Source of the DNA: Halostella pelagica
Lineage (GTDB): Archaea > Halobacteriota > Halobacteria > Halobacteriales > Natronoarchaeaceae
Direction of reading: 5' to 3'
Length of the DNA stretch: 64,000 nucleotides
Assembly: GCA_005954745.1 (NCBI GenBank)
Contig: CP040678.1
Location: forward strand, 620,001 to 684,000
The translations under genes and the position numbers were made by a program. This document shows, in pieces, positions 27,144 to 36,146 of the stretch; the stretch's first letter is position 1, and each line of letters opens with the position of its first letter. The notes below the pieces were generated by a model. It saw only the letters and a program-made list of their open reading frames with translations, was not told the DNA's origin and ran no database searches.

Positions 27144-27237
27144 AAGTTCGATAGCGTATCCGGTGAAAATATGTGTTTCGGCATGGTCCGACCGCCGAGA
27201 CTACGTTACTCGGTTTCGCCCATCTTCTCGTCGGACT

Positions 27238-27819
27238 TTACCTTGCGGCGCGCTCCCAGGCGACGGGGTCGACGCGTCGGGCCACGAGGACGAGCGTGAC
27301 CGCGAGCGTCGCCGCCCCGACGGGAACGAGCCAGGCGAACACCGTGAGTAGGACGCCGCTAGCCTGAACGCCGAGGGCGAGCAGGATAACCGGGCCGCAG
27401 CAGGCGGTTCCCGACAGCAGCGCCGGGACGGACGCGACCAGTCCGGCCGTCGCCCGCGGCCCGCAGGCGCTCGGACGGGTCAGCGCGAGGTACGACAGTG
27501 CCAGGTTCGCGCCGACCAGCGCGGCGAGGACGCTCCCGACGAGTGCATTCCCGGGCGAGAACAGCAGGCGGACGTGCCAGAGGTCGACCAGCGCCACGGC
27601 CTCGAACGCGAACGGACCGACTCGCCGAAGCGCGGCCCCGACCGGGTCGCGAGCGACGACCAGACCGGTTCCCACACCCGCCCGTGGCACGAGGTCGCCG
27701 AGCGCGAACAGGTAGGCGAGCAGGTAGGCGGTACCGGTCGCGACGGCGACGGCCGCGCCATCGCGGCGGGACAGCGCCTCGCGGACGACTGTCGCCGCGT
27801 GCCGAAGCGTTTCAGTCAT
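27238..27819 (-). CDS. Polytopic membrane protein with SGTACCGP motif
   Basis: A 193-residue membrane protein with about five hydrophobic segments (near 23-43, 70-85, 92-114, 122-136, 138-180). A CC pair (C140-C141) sits in SGTACCGPVILLALG inside a membrane segment, with C119 in SACGPR just before it. Similar paired-Cys membrane motifs occur in metal or thiol transport/redox proteins such as MerT or MauE-like families, but I cannot assign it. The start overlaps the DUF3179 lipoprotein gene by 8 bp, so the two are probably coexpressed and may work together at the membrane. Confidence 0.72.
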   Translation of the reverse strand: MTETLRHAATVVREALSRRDGAAVAVATGTAYLLAYLFALGDLVPRAGVGTGLVVARDPVGAALRRVGPFAFEAVALVDLWHVRLLFSPGNALVGSVLAALVGANLALSYLALTRPSACGPRATAGLVASVPALLSGTACCGPVILLALGVQASGVLLTVFAWLVPVGAATLAVTLVLVARRVDPVAWERAAR

Positions 27820-28885
27820 GGAGCGTCGTCGAGGGGTAGAACCCGGCCCAGGCGAACCACATCGCGTCGTACGACAGGACGCGGTCCAGCGGGAGGTCGG
27901 ACGGCGGATGCGCGTCGCCGTCCGGACCGACGATATCACTGTTCTCCGCGCGGAACGACGCGGCCTCCGGGTTCCGGTACACGTAGCCGACGTCCAGCGA
28001 CGGGTCATGAACCGCGAGGAAACGGGCGTCTCCGGCCGCCGCGGCAGCGATGCCGCTCTCGCGGAGCGCGTCCTTCTCGAACGCCGCGACGCCGTCGGTC
28101 GTTCGCCCCCCGACGACGACGGCTTTGTCGCCGAGGCGGTCGTCGCCGGAAAGCGGTTCGAACATCGTGCCGTCACCCGTGTAGTACCCGCTTTTGGGAT
28201 TGTAACTACCGTACGGATCCATCCCGTAATCTCTGACGTGGCCGGTGTCTTCGGTCAGCACCGCCGTCTCGGGGTACGCCGCGCGCCACTGCTCCCAGGT
28301 TGTCCACGCGACCGGAAACTCCCGAAGCGTCTCTCCGGCGAGCGGTCCCTCGACGGCCGTCGCCAACATCTGGGGCCATCGGCTGTCGGTACCGCGGTCG
28401 TACATCACGAGATTGCTGTTGAGCAGGTCGCCGGAGACGCCGAACGTCGTCTCCCCGCGCTCGAACCCCTGTGCCGTCCCCGTCAGCGGGCAGTAGGTGA
28501 CGCTGACGGGGTCGCCGCCAACCTCGTCGTTGACTATCTCGTGATAGACGAGGATATACTGCGGGTAGGCGCGCGCCTCGCCACCCCTCGCGATGCCGAA
28601 GACCACGTCGCGGTCGACGAGTCGACCGTCGGCGGCGTCGGCGTCCTCGAATCTCGGCTCGTCGACGGAGGGGATCCCGTCCTTCGAAACGCCCCCGGAG
28701 ACGACGTTCTCGGCGAGCGCCGTCGGCTCGTACTCCACGGGCAGAGCCCGATCGGCAAACGGCGGTGGAGTCCCGTCACCGCCGCGGTCGCCGCCGGTCA
28801 ACTGGTTGACTGCGTCGAGACAGCCGGCCGTCCCCACGACGGCCGTCGCGGCGAGGAACGCCCGCCGTGTCCCGTGTGATATCAT
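27812..28885 (-). CDS. DUF3179 lipoprotein (Tat-type signal)
   Basis: A 357-residue exported protein. The N-terminus has a Tat-type signal (TRRAFLAA, RR at 7-8) and a lipobox ending GTAGC with lipidation at C22. The rest matches the DUF3179 family: GIPSVDEPRFEDA, EARAYPQYILVYHEIVND, VTYCPLTGTAQGFER and the GYYTGDGTMFEP segment, with the conserved Cys and a His near the centre. DUF3179 function is unknown; a metal- or heme-related role has been suggested only by composition. The start at 28885 (MISHG) gives the RR motif next to the start. It is upstream of and overlapping the SGTACCGP membrane protein gene. Confidence 0.88.
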   Translation of the reverse strand: MISHGTRRAFLAATAVVGTAGCLDAVNQLTGGDRGGDGTPPPFADRALPVEYEPTALAENVVSGGVSKDGIPSVDEPRFEDADAADGRLVDRDVVFGIARGGEARAYPQYILVYHEIVNDEVGGDPVSVTYCPLTGTAQGFERGETTFGVSGDLLNSNLVMYDRGTDSRWPQMLATAVEGPLAGETLREFPVAWTTWEQWRAAYPETAVLTEDTGHVRDYGMDPYGSYNPKSGYYTGDGTMFEPLSGDDRLGDKAVVVGGRTTDGVAAFEKDALRESGIAAAAAGDARFLAVHDPSLDVGYVYRNPEAASFRAENSDIVGPDGDAHPPSDLPLDRVLSYDAMWFAWAGFYPSTTLHD

Positions 28886-28987
28886 GTCACTGTTTCGGTC
28901 CGCTGCGGAAGTAACCCTATCGTGAGCGTGTGCACCGCGCGCACGAGCGGCTGCCAACGCGACGGCCGACCCCTCTGGGTCAGGCTG

Positions 28988-29620
28988 TCAACAGAGCGGC
29001 TTCGGATCCACGCCGAGTTCGGTCAGCGAGTCGGCGTAATCGTCGTACGCCACCTGGATCACGTATTCCGCCGTTGCGGACGCGCGTTCCCAGTCGTCGG
29101 CGTCCTCGCAGAGTTCGTCGAGCAGGTCCGTCCCGTCGTCGATGACTGCCCTCGTCTCTTCCTTGAGGTCCCGAAAGAGGTCCGCCGTCGTCCGGTCCGC
29201 CTCGTTGGTGAAGAAGTTGATCACCTGCGTGTGCGTCCGGACGCTGACCAGCGGCCGCCCGACCATCCCGCCGGCGACCCGGCTGACGGCGTCCTCGCGC
29301 CCGCGGAGGTACGCGTGCATCGGACCGCCGTCAACCGGTTCGAACTCGTTCGGCAGGCGCTCCGCGACGCGGTCGTAGTGGTCTCGCTCCTGAGCGGCGA
29401 CCGCCTCGAAGGCCGTGCGGGCGCGGTCGTTCTCCTCGTCGTCGGCCCACTGACTGAACGTCCGCTCGGCGGCGTGTTCGCTGTTCCCTGCGGCCGTCAG
29501 CACGGTCGTCTCGTCGAGTTCCGCGTCGGTTAGCGCGACGAGCAGTTTCGACGACCCGAGTCGGTCCAGTTCGGTTCGCTTGTCGTTCTCGACCGCCTCT
29601 CTGAGTTCCGCGGCGTTCAT
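28988..29620 (-). CDS. Rubrerythrin/ferritin-like protein
   Basis: A 210-residue helical protein of the ferritin-like superfamily. It shows ExxR/ExxH-type ligand patterns in AERTFSQWADDEENDRAR and EAVAAQERDHYDRVAERL, and a later helix ELCEDADDWERASATAEYVIQVAYDDYAD. A rubredoxin domain is absent, so it is a short rubrerythrin-like protein, perhaps in oxidative-stress defence or iron handling. The start at 29620 (MNAAELREA) is preferred; much longer frames upstream contain arginine-rich shadow sequence. Its 5' end faces the divergent rhodanese-MBL gene. Confidence 0.75.
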   Translation of the reverse strand: MNAAELREAVENDKRTELDRLGSSKLLVALTDAELDETTVLTAAGNSEHAAERTFSQWADDEENDRARTAFEAVAAQERDHYDRVAERLPNEFEPVDGGPMHAYLRGREDAVSRVAGGMVGRPLVSVRTHTQVINFFTNEADRTTADLFRDLKEETRAVIDDGTDLLDELCEDADDWERASATAEYVIQVAYDDYADSLTELGVDPKPLC

Positions 29621-29716
29621 GCTCGCAATTATTACCGGGACCCGCTTGAACGTTCCCGTCGGCGCGGCCGCCGTCGGTCGCCGGCGATTTATCTCGCTGT
29701 CGGCCGTAGGGCAAGT

Positions 29717-30850
29717 ATGAGCGACGCCGACACGATACCGCCACGGGAACTGGCAGAGCGAGTGCGCGCCGGCGACCACGTCTCCGTGCTCGACGTGCGA
29801 AACCGCGACGAGTTCGACGCGTGGCGCGTCGACGGGTCGAACGTCTCTGCGGCGCAGGTGCCGGAGAACCGCTTCGTCCAGGCCGAAGTCACCGGCGGCG
29901 CGGCCGATCTGGTCGACGGCCTCGCGGAACCGATCGTCGCCGTCTGCGGCCGGGGAGAAGCCAGCGACTACGCGGCCGGCCTCCTGCGCGAGGCCGGGGT
30001 CGACGCCGTGAACCTCACCGGGGGGATGGACGCCTGGGCCAAGGTCCTCCTCGCCGCCGACGTTCCCACGGACGGGCCGGCGTCGGTCGTCCAGTACCAG
30101 CGGCCCTCCAGCGGTTGTCTTGGCTATCTGGTTCACGACGGCGAACGGGCGGCAGTCGTCGATCCGCTCCGGGCGTTCGCGGACCGGTACGCGGCGGACG
30201 CCGACGCTCGGGGTCTCGACCTGTCGTACGCCGTCGACACGCACGTCCACGCCGACCACGTCAGCGGCGTTCGAGCGGTGGCCGAGGCGACCGGTGCCGA
30301 CCCCGTCCTGCCCGCGGGTGCCGAGGACCGGGGTCTGGCGTTCGACGCGACGCTCGTCTCCGACGGGGACGCGCTCGAACTGGGTGACACCGCGCTCACT
30401 GCACTGCACGCCCCCGGACACACCAGCGAGATGACCGCGTTCCGCGTCGACGGCGTCGCCCTGACCGGCGACAGCCTCTTCCTCGACGGCATCGCCCGCC
30501 CGGACCTGGAGGCGACGGCCGACCCCGAGGACGCGGCGGCGCGACTCCACCGGACGCTTCACGAGCGACTGTGCTCGCTTCTGGACGACACCACCGTCGC
30601 GCCGGGCCACTACGAACTCGACGCACGCCCGGAGGCCGGCGACGCCTTCGCCGCGCCGCTCGGCGACCTTCGGGACTCGGTACCGGCGCTCTCGATGGAC
30701 GAGACTGAGTTCGTGGCACACGCCACCGGAACGTCCGCCCCGCCCGCCAACCACGACCGGATCATCGCGGTCAATCTCGGCCGCGAGTCGGCGGACGACG
30801 AGACGGCGTTCGAACTCGAACTCGGACCGAACAACTGCGCCGCGAAGTGA
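29717..30850 (+). CDS. Rhodanese-metallo-beta-lactamase fusion (persulfide dioxygenase-like)
   Basis: A 377-residue fusion. An N-terminal rhodanese domain (about 5-115) has the loop Cys 77 in AVCGRGEAS. The metallo-beta-lactamase fold domain (about 125-330) has HVHADH at 176-181, a GHTSEM His, GDSLFLDG and GHYELD. The order rhodanese-MBL is inverted compared with many bacterial ETHE1-rhodanese fusions. The likely task is sulfur trafficking: rhodanese transfers persulfide and the MBL domain oxidises it to sulfite. The substrate is inferred from family, not shown. Confidence 0.87.
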   Translation: MSDADTIPPRELAERVRAGDHVSVLDVRNRDEFDAWRVDGSNVSAAQVPENRFVQAEVTGGAADLVDGLAEPIVAVCGRGEASDYAAGLLREAGVDAVNLTGGMDAWAKVLLAADVPTDGPASVVQYQRPSSGCLGYLVHDGERAAVVDPLRAFADRYAADADARGLDLSYAVDTHVHADHVSGVRAVAEATGADPVLPAGAEDRGLAFDATLVSDGDALELGDTALTALHAPGHTSEMTAFRVDGVALTGDSLFLDGIARPDLEATADPEDAAARLHRTLHERLCSLLDDTTVAPGHYELDARPEAGDAFAAPLGDLRDSVPALSMDETEFVAHATGTSAPPANHDRIIAVNLGRESADDETAFELELGPNNCAAK

Positions 30851-30892
30851 CGCCCCAGAAGAGTTATGCCGGCCGCACCTGAGACGCGCCGT

Positions 30893-31702
30893 ATGAGCGA
30901 ACGCGACGCCGTAGAGCGGTCCGACGCGCCGGTAACGATGGACACGCTTGTAGCGGACCTCCGAGACCTCGGTCTCGAAGCGGGCGATACGGTCGTCGTC
31001 CATTCGTCGCTCTCGGCGCTGGGGTGGGTTGCGGGCGGCGCGGCGACGGTCGTCGACGCCCTGATCGACGTCGTCACCGACGATGGGACGCTCGTGATGC
31101 CGACGCACTCCACGCAGCTCTCTGACCCGAAGTCGTGGGGGAACCCCCCGGTACCCGAATCCTGGTACGACGACGTCAAGGAGGGGTCGGCGGCGTACCG
31201 CCCCGCAGTCACGCCGACGCGGGGGATGGGCGCTATCGCCGAATGCTTCCGGAACTACCCCGGCGTCCGGCGGAGTCGCCACCCCTGCCACTCGTTCGCG
31301 GCACGGGGAGCGGACGCCGTTACAGTCACCGAGGGTCACGCCTACGACTACCCGCTCGGGGAGGAGTCACCGCTCGCCCGGGTGTACGACCGCGACGGGT
31401 TGGTGTTGCTCCTCGGCGTCGACCACGATACCAACACGTCCCTGCATCTCGCCGAACACCGGGCGACGTACTCGAAGACTAAGACGGTCGACGGCGGACC
31501 GATCCTGGTGGACGGGGAGCGCCGCTGGCGGGCGTACGACGACATCGAGGGCGACACGAGCGACTTCTCGGACCTCGGGGCGGATTTCGAAGCGGCGACG
31601 GACGTTTCGACTGGCGCTGTCGGCGAGGGGTCGGCGACGCTCTGTTCGCAGGTCGACCTGGTCGACTTCGCCGTCGAGTGGTTCGCGGAGAACCGCGAGT
31701 GA
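30893..31702 (+). CDS. AAC(3)-family N-acetyltransferase
   Basis: A 269-residue protein of the aminoglycoside 3-N-acetyltransferase fold: VVHSSLSALGWVAGG near the N-terminus, VMPTHSTQLSDP, TRGMGAIAECFR, RRSRHPCHSFAARG with the family His-Pro and Ser pair, and LLLGVDHDTNTSLHLAEHR. Archaeal members have unknown natural substrates; acetyl-CoA-dependent acylation of an amine is expected. The ATG at 30893 is chosen; an in-frame ATG at 30866 would add nine residues. It follows the rhodanese-MBL gene by 42 bp on the same strand. Confidence 0.85.
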   Translation: MSERDAVERSDAPVTMDTLVADLRDLGLEAGDTVVVHSSLSALGWVAGGAATVVDALIDVVTDDGTLVMPTHSTQLSDPKSWGNPPVPESWYDDVKEGSAAYRPAVTPTRGMGAIAECFRNYPGVRRSRHPCHSFAARGADAVTVTEGHAYDYPLGEESPLARVYDRDGLVLLLGVDHDTNTSLHLAEHRATYSKTKTVDGGPILVDGERRWRAYDDIEGDTSDFSDLGADFEAATDVSTGAVGEGSATLCSQVDLVDFAVEWFAENRE

Positions 31703-31752
31703 CCGTCCGCGAGAAGCGGTCGGCCCACAGAAGGTGACTGCGCGACGACCGG

Positions 31753-32088
31753 TCAGTCGTCCGCCGCGGCGGGGTCGCCGCCGGCGTCCGCGTCGACGTC
31801 TCCCTCGATGCTCGGGGGGTACTTTCCGCGGTCGAGTTTCAGATCCGACTGCGGGCGAGCCATGCACGTCAGCGCGTACGATTCGGCCTCCTCCTCCGTG
31901 AGACCCCGGGCGGCCGGTTGCGTCACGTCGCCCTCGAGGATCTTCGCGGAACAGGCGAGACACATCCCCACTCGACAGGAGTACTCCTGAGCGATTCCTT
32001 CCTCGATACAGCGGCTCAGGATGGTCTCCTTGCCGGAAACCGTGATCTGCTCGCCGGTCCCGACGAACTCCACCGTGTACTCGGTCAT
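31753..32088 (-). CDS. 2Fe-2S ferredoxin paired with geranylgeranyl reductase
   Basis: A 111-residue plant-type ferredoxin with ligands C38, C43, C46 and C75 (SCRVGMCLAC and LTCMARPQSDLKL) and an Asp/Ala-rich C-terminal tail. It is divergent from the geranylgeranyl reductase gene with promoters that carry the same 11-bp element at the same distance from the start codon. In some methanogens a ferredoxin is known to reduce geranylgeranyl reductase for lipid saturation, so the same pairing is inferred here. C27 is an extra cysteine. Confidence 0.87.
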   Translation of the reverse strand: MTEYTVEFVGTGEQITVSGKETILSRCIEEGIAQEYSCRVGMCLACSAKILEGDVTQPAARGLTEEEAESYALTCMARPQSDLKLDRGKYPPSIEGDVDADAGGDPAAADD

Positions 32089-32114
32089 AACGTCGGATAC
32101 GAAAGGCCCCGACT

Positions 32115-32125
32115 AAACTCTTTAT
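32115..32125 (-). promoter_or_regulatory. Promoter element of the ferredoxin gene
   Basis: On the minus strand ATAAAGAGTTT starts 37 nt upstream of the ferredoxin ATG (32088). It contains a TATA-like ATAAA. The identical 11-mer occurs on the plus strand 37 nt before the ATG of the divergent reductase gene, which suggests shared regulation. Confidence 0.6.
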
Positions 32126-32188
32126 CACATCGTGTCCCCGCGAAAACGACGTATCCGGGTGTTCGCGTGGCCGAACCGGCGGGGGTAC

Positions 32189-32199
32189 ATAAAGAGTTT
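32189..32199 (+). promoter_or_regulatory. Promoter element of the geranylgeranyl reductase gene
   Basis: ATAAAGAGTTT starts 37 nt before the ATG at 32226, mirroring the ferredoxin promoter at 32115-32125. The downstream parts of the two leaders differ, so the match is limited to the core element and its spacing. Confidence 0.6.
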
Positions 32200-32225
32200 T
32201 CCTGTTCCGGGGTACACCAGAAGTC

Positions 32226-33635
32226 ATGACCAGTAGCGAGGCCGGTACGGGAACCTCACGGACGGCCGGGACGCGACTCTACGACGTAGTGGTCGTCGGC
32301 GCGGGAACATCTGGCTGTTACGCCGCGGCGACTATCGCGAACGCGGGGTACGACGTCGTCATCGTCGAGCGCAAGACCGAGGAGGAGGCCGGACACATCG
32401 CCTGCGGCGACGCGCTCAAAGGCGCAGACGAGTTCCCCGAGGCGATCCCGAAGTCGAAGCTCGAACCTGCGATGACTAACACGGACGTCGACCACGGCCG
32501 GTTCGAGATCCCGCAGGAGGACACCGTTCTGGAGATCCCGGTCCCCGGGAAACTCGCGGTCATCGACCGCTGGGAGTACGGCCGCGCGATCATCGACGGC
32601 GCGGACGAGGCCGGCGCGCAGTTCCATTACGACACGGTCGTACAGGACGTGGTACAGGACGATGACGGACGCGTCACGGGCGTCCGCGCCACGCGCCGCG
32701 GCGAGCCGCTGACCTACGAGTCAGACGTCGTCATCGACGCCGCGGGGGCGCTTTCAATCCTGCAGGACAAGGCCGATCTGGAGGACGCGTCGTTCGACAC
32801 GAACGTCGATTACTCGCAGTTTTGCTCCGCGTACCGCGAGATCGTTCACGTCGACGAACCGGTGGAGTGGGACGACGCCCTCGTGTTCAAGCCGACCGAG
32901 CGCGCCGCCGGCTACCTCTGGTACTTCCCGCGTACCGACACCGAGATCAACGCCGGCCTCGGCTTCCAGATGACCGAGGAGCCGATGCAACTCGTCGACG
33001 ACCTGAAAAAGGACCTGCGGGACCGCGAGGAGTTCGCCGGTGCCGAGGTCGAGGACAAACTCGGCGCTGCGCTCCCGACCCGCCGACCGTACGACTCGGC
33101 GGTCGCGCCCGGGTTCATGGCCGTCGGCGACGCCGCAGGCCACGTCAACCCCACCACCGGCGGCGGCATCGCGGGTGCCGCCTACGCCGGGCAGTACGCG
33201 GCGGAGACTGCCGTCGACGCCATCGAAGACGGCGACGTGAGCGAGGCCAACCTCTGGGAGTACAACGAACGCGTGATGGACCACTTCGGGTCGCGGTACG
33301 CCGGACTCGACGTGTACAACATCCTCTCGACGGCGGTCGATGTCGACGAACTGATGGGCCTGCTCGCCGCCTTACCCGGCGACAAACTCGCCGAGGCGCT
33401 TTACTCCGGCAGTACGTCGATAGGCTGGAAGCTCAAACTCCAGACCGCGCTGAAGAGTTTCGGCTACTACGACATCATCTGGACGTTCTACAAGACGAAA
33501 CAGTGTGCCGACGATATCATCGACCACTACGAGGACTACCCCTCCTCGCCGGACGCCTTCGACGCCTGGCAGTCCCGTCGCGACGACCTGATGGAGGACG
33601 TGTACGCGACGACCGGTGCGGATCCGAAGTACTAG
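32226..33635 (+). CDS. Geranylgeranyl reductase (archaeal lipid saturation)
   Basis: A 469-residue FAD-dependent reductase of the GGR family that saturates the isoprenoid chains of archaeal ether lipids. The N-terminal FAD-binding GAGTSG is at about 26-31, VIVERKTEEEAG follows, and the C-terminal GDAAGHVNPTTGGGIAGA is the family signature. The C-terminus has the helical part seen in archaeal GGR. The ferredoxin gene upstream and divergent likely supplies electrons. The stop codon overlaps the stop of the convergent membrane-protein gene in a CTAG. Confidence 0.92.
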   Translation: MTSSEAGTGTSRTAGTRLYDVVVVGAGTSGCYAAATIANAGYDVVIVERKTEEEAGHIACGDALKGADEFPEAIPKSKLEPAMTNTDVDHGRFEIPQEDTVLEIPVPGKLAVIDRWEYGRAIIDGADEAGAQFHYDTVVQDVVQDDDGRVTGVRATRRGEPLTYESDVVIDAAGALSILQDKADLEDASFDTNVDYSQFCSAYREIVHVDEPVEWDDALVFKPTERAAGYLWYFPRTDTEINAGLGFQMTEEPMQLVDDLKKDLRDREEFAGAEVEDKLGAALPTRRPYDSAVAPGFMAVGDAAGHVNPTTGGGIAGAAYAGQYAAETAVDAIEDGDVSEANLWEYNERVMDHFGSRYAGLDVYNILSTAVDVDELMGLLAALPGDKLAEALYSGSTSIGWKLKLQTALKSFGYYDIIWTFYKTKQCADDIIDHYEDYPSSPDAFDAWQSRRDDLMEDVYATTGADPKY

Positions 33636-34627
33636 AGCGGGCTTCCGCTCTGGACGTTGAACGGCACTGTCGACGCGGTGCCCCGCGTCACCGTCGCGAT
33701 CCGCAACACGTAGGCGAACAGCACGGTTATCGGGAGAAACGCCGTCGCCGTTAGCAGGAAGATGGTGATCTCGAGAAACGGCGTCTGGAGCATCGGCCCG
33801 ACGTTCTGCCCGTAGATCCACACCGAGATGAGCGCGGCGGCGATCGCTGGCACCCCGGTGTACAGCAGTTTCTTCGAGAGGTCCGCTAGTTCCCGTTGCA
33901 TGTACAGCGTTTTGAAATACTTCCGGGCGACCCCGGCGTCCTCTAGGAGTTCCAGCAGTTCGTCGAGTTCGTCGAGGGCGTCGTCCGGAAGGTCGTCCCC
34001 GTGATCGCGACGGATCTGACGAGTGGTCCGGATATCGTCGCTGTAGTCGATCTCCATGATCGTAAGCAACGTGTCGAAACTGTCGTACTCGTTCCCCTCG
34101 ATGGTCTCGGTCGCGAGGTCAGCCTGTTGTACGATGGAGTCGACGAATCGGTCGACGTCGGCACGGACCTCGTCGGAACACCCGTCGAGCGAGTTCCGGA
34201 GAGCGACTGCGCGGTCGCGCTTCACGTCGGTCAGGAAGTCGAGGAACTCCCCGGGCGTGGTCGGACTCACCTCGTCTCCAAACGCGTGCTCCTCCACTTC
34301 CTCCCGGTAGTCGATCACCTCGCTGACCCGATCGCGAACCTCATCGGGCGTGCCGAACTCTCGGGAGATGATCAGTTGGTTGATCGAGATGACGATGGTG
34401 ATGAGCGTGATGTTGCCGCCGATGAAGTTCGAGAGCGACCGCGTCACCGAGTCGGGGTTCGTCACCGCGATCACGCCCGCGAGGCGGAGGACGGTGATCA
34501 CGGCGAGAAAGGCGACGACGACGACGGCGGCGACCCGGTTACGGCTACCGGAAAGCAGGAACCACCGGCGGAGATCCCCGCGTCCCCAGCGCCGCAGTTC
34601 GTCGGGCGTCTCTTCGGACCTCGACAT
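33632..34627 (-). CDS. Four-helix membrane protein with cytoplasmic domain, unknown
   Basis: A 331-residue protein with two hydrophobic segments near the N-terminus (about 32-55 and 66-88), a long acidic, helical middle part (about 90-250) including DELDELLELLEDAG, and two more segments near the C-terminus (about 257-273 and 284-310). No catalytic motif is seen. Similar two-plus-two helix proteins with an internal acidic domain are widespread in haloarchaea and unassigned. The 3' end overlaps the reductase stop by 4 bp. It may be a small channel-like or sensor protein, but this is speculative. Confidence 0.72.
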   Translation of the reverse strand: MSRSEETPDELRRWGRGDLRRWFLLSGSRNRVAAVVVVAFLAVITVLRLAGVIAVTNPDSVTRSLSNFIGGNITLITIVISINQLIISREFGTPDEVRDRVSEVIDYREEVEEHAFGDEVSPTTPGEFLDFLTDVKRDRAVALRNSLDGCSDEVRADVDRFVDSIVQQADLATETIEGNEYDSFDTLLTIMEIDYSDDIRTTRQIRRDHGDDLPDDALDELDELLELLEDAGVARKYFKTLYMQRELADLSKKLLYTGVPAIAAALISVWIYGQNVGPMLQTPFLEITIFLLTATAFLPITVLFAYVLRIATVTRGTASTVPFNVQSGSPL

Positions 34628-34687
34628 ACCGGTCGTAGAACGCGTAGCGTGAAAAACGGCGGCCGGGTAGAGCGGTCGTTTCCCCGC

Positions 34688-36019
34688 TCAGGGTCGTTGT
34701 TCGGCCGTCGCCGCGATCGCATCAGTCAGCACGTCGATACCGATGTCGAGCGTCGCCTCGTCCACGTCGAACGTCGGCGTGTGGTGGCCGCCCGGGTGGT
34801 CGGTGCCGATGGCGGCGTACGCGGCAAGACCGCCCTGTTTCTGCACGTGACGCATCAGATACGTCGCGTCCTCGCTCCCGCCGAGGTCGTCGCGGCGCGT
34901 CGCCCGGTCGACATCGTGGTGTTTCGCGGCCACCCCCCGAACGATATCGACCAGTTCGGAGTCGCTCTTCGCGCTGGGGGCGTCCGCCATCGTTTCGAGG
35001 GAAACCTCGCAGTCGTGCATCTCCGCCGCCGCGCGGATCACGCGGTCGGCGTGGTCGGCCATGTACTCCTTCAGGTGAGTTTTCTCGCCGCGGACCTCCA
35101 CTTCCATTTCGGCGTGTTCGGCGACGATGTTCGCGGCGGTCCCGCCCTCGATCCGGCCGGCGTTGACTCGCGTCGCGCCGTCCTCGTGGCGCGGGATCGC
35201 GTAGAGGTTCTGGACGGCGGCGGCGAGCGCCTGGTTCGCGTTTCTGCCGGCGTTCGGCTTCCCGCCTGCGTGGGCGGATTCGCCGGCGAACGCCACGTCG
35301 AAGTGCTGGACGGCGAGGAAGCCGTCGATACCGGCCACGACTTCGCCCGTCGGGTGGTCCAGACCGACGTGGAGAGCGAACAGGTAGTCGACACCGTCAG
35401 ACTCCGTGTGCTGAGCTGTCGAGTCCTGCTCGACTACCCCGTCTAGGTGGCCGCTCTTCGCCATCGCCTTCCCGCCGCCGACGACTTCCTCTGCCGGTTG
35501 GAACAGCACTTTCAGGGTGCCCGAGAAGTCGGTGTCTGCGATGGCGTCGAGGACGCCGACGCCGATAGTCGCGTGGGCGTCGTGGCCGCAGGCGTGCATC
35601 GATCCCTCGTGTTCGGATCGGAACCCCTCTGTCGCCGGCAGATGGGTCGCGTCGTCGGTCGATTCCGTGATCGGGAGGCCGTCGATGTCGACTCTGAGCG
35701 CGACGGTCGGCCCGTCGCCGAGGTGGCGCTCCGCGATGAGACCCGTGTAGCCGCCCGCCAACTGCTCCAGAACGTCCTCGTCCGCGCCCGCTTCGCGAGC
35801 GCGTTCGTACGCCGCCTCGATGGCATCCTCGTCGGGGACGCCCATGCGCTCGTCGGTCGCCAACGCGTCCGGCCCGATGTGAAGGGCGTCAGTTCCGACG
35901 CGCTCGACCGCTTCGACGATCCGGGCGGTCGTGTAGAACTCTCGCCACGCCTGCTCTGGGTGGCGGTGCAAGTCGCGTCTCAGATCGACGAGTCGGTCGT
36001 CGGACTCCTGTTGTGACAT
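34688..36019 (-). CDS. M20-family amidohydrolase
   Basis: A 443-residue zinc-type metallohydrolase of the M20 aminoacylase/amidohydrolase group. It begins LRRDLHRHPEQAWREF, contains the metal site HACGHDAHATIGVG, and later VNAGRIEGGTAANIVAEHAEMEVE in the dimerisation domain. Substrates of this group include N-acyl amino acids, indole-acetyl amino acids and similar amides. It is divergent from the NhaC antiporter with about 160 bp between the starts, an association sometimes seen with amino-acid uptake; the actual substrate is not evident. Confidence 0.87.
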   Translation of the reverse strand: MSQQESDDRLVDLRRDLHRHPEQAWREFYTTARIVEAVERVGTDALHIGPDALATDERMGVPDEDAIEAAYERAREAGADEDVLEQLAGGYTGLIAERHLGDGPTVALRVDIDGLPITESTDDATHLPATEGFRSEHEGSMHACGHDAHATIGVGVLDAIADTDFSGTLKVLFQPAEEVVGGGKAMAKSGHLDGVVEQDSTAQHTESDGVDYLFALHVGLDHPTGEVVAGIDGFLAVQHFDVAFAGESAHAGGKPNAGRNANQALAAAVQNLYAIPRHEDGATRVNAGRIEGGTAANIVAEHAEMEVEVRGEKTHLKEYMADHADRVIRAAAEMHDCEVSLETMADAPSAKSDSELVDIVRGVAAKHHDVDRATRRDDLGGSEDATYLMRHVQKQGGLAAYAAIGTDHPGGHHTPTFDVDEATLDIGIDVLTDAIAATAEQRP

Positions 36020-36146
36020 ACCGCGTTTCTAGACCGCCCCTCACTTAATCTGCCCGCCGTCTTCCCCGGGCGTCGTGTACGGGCCTGCTCGAGTTCCGTT
36101 TCGGTTTACTGTAGTGCGTAAAGCAGCGAATACATCATGCAAAAAC

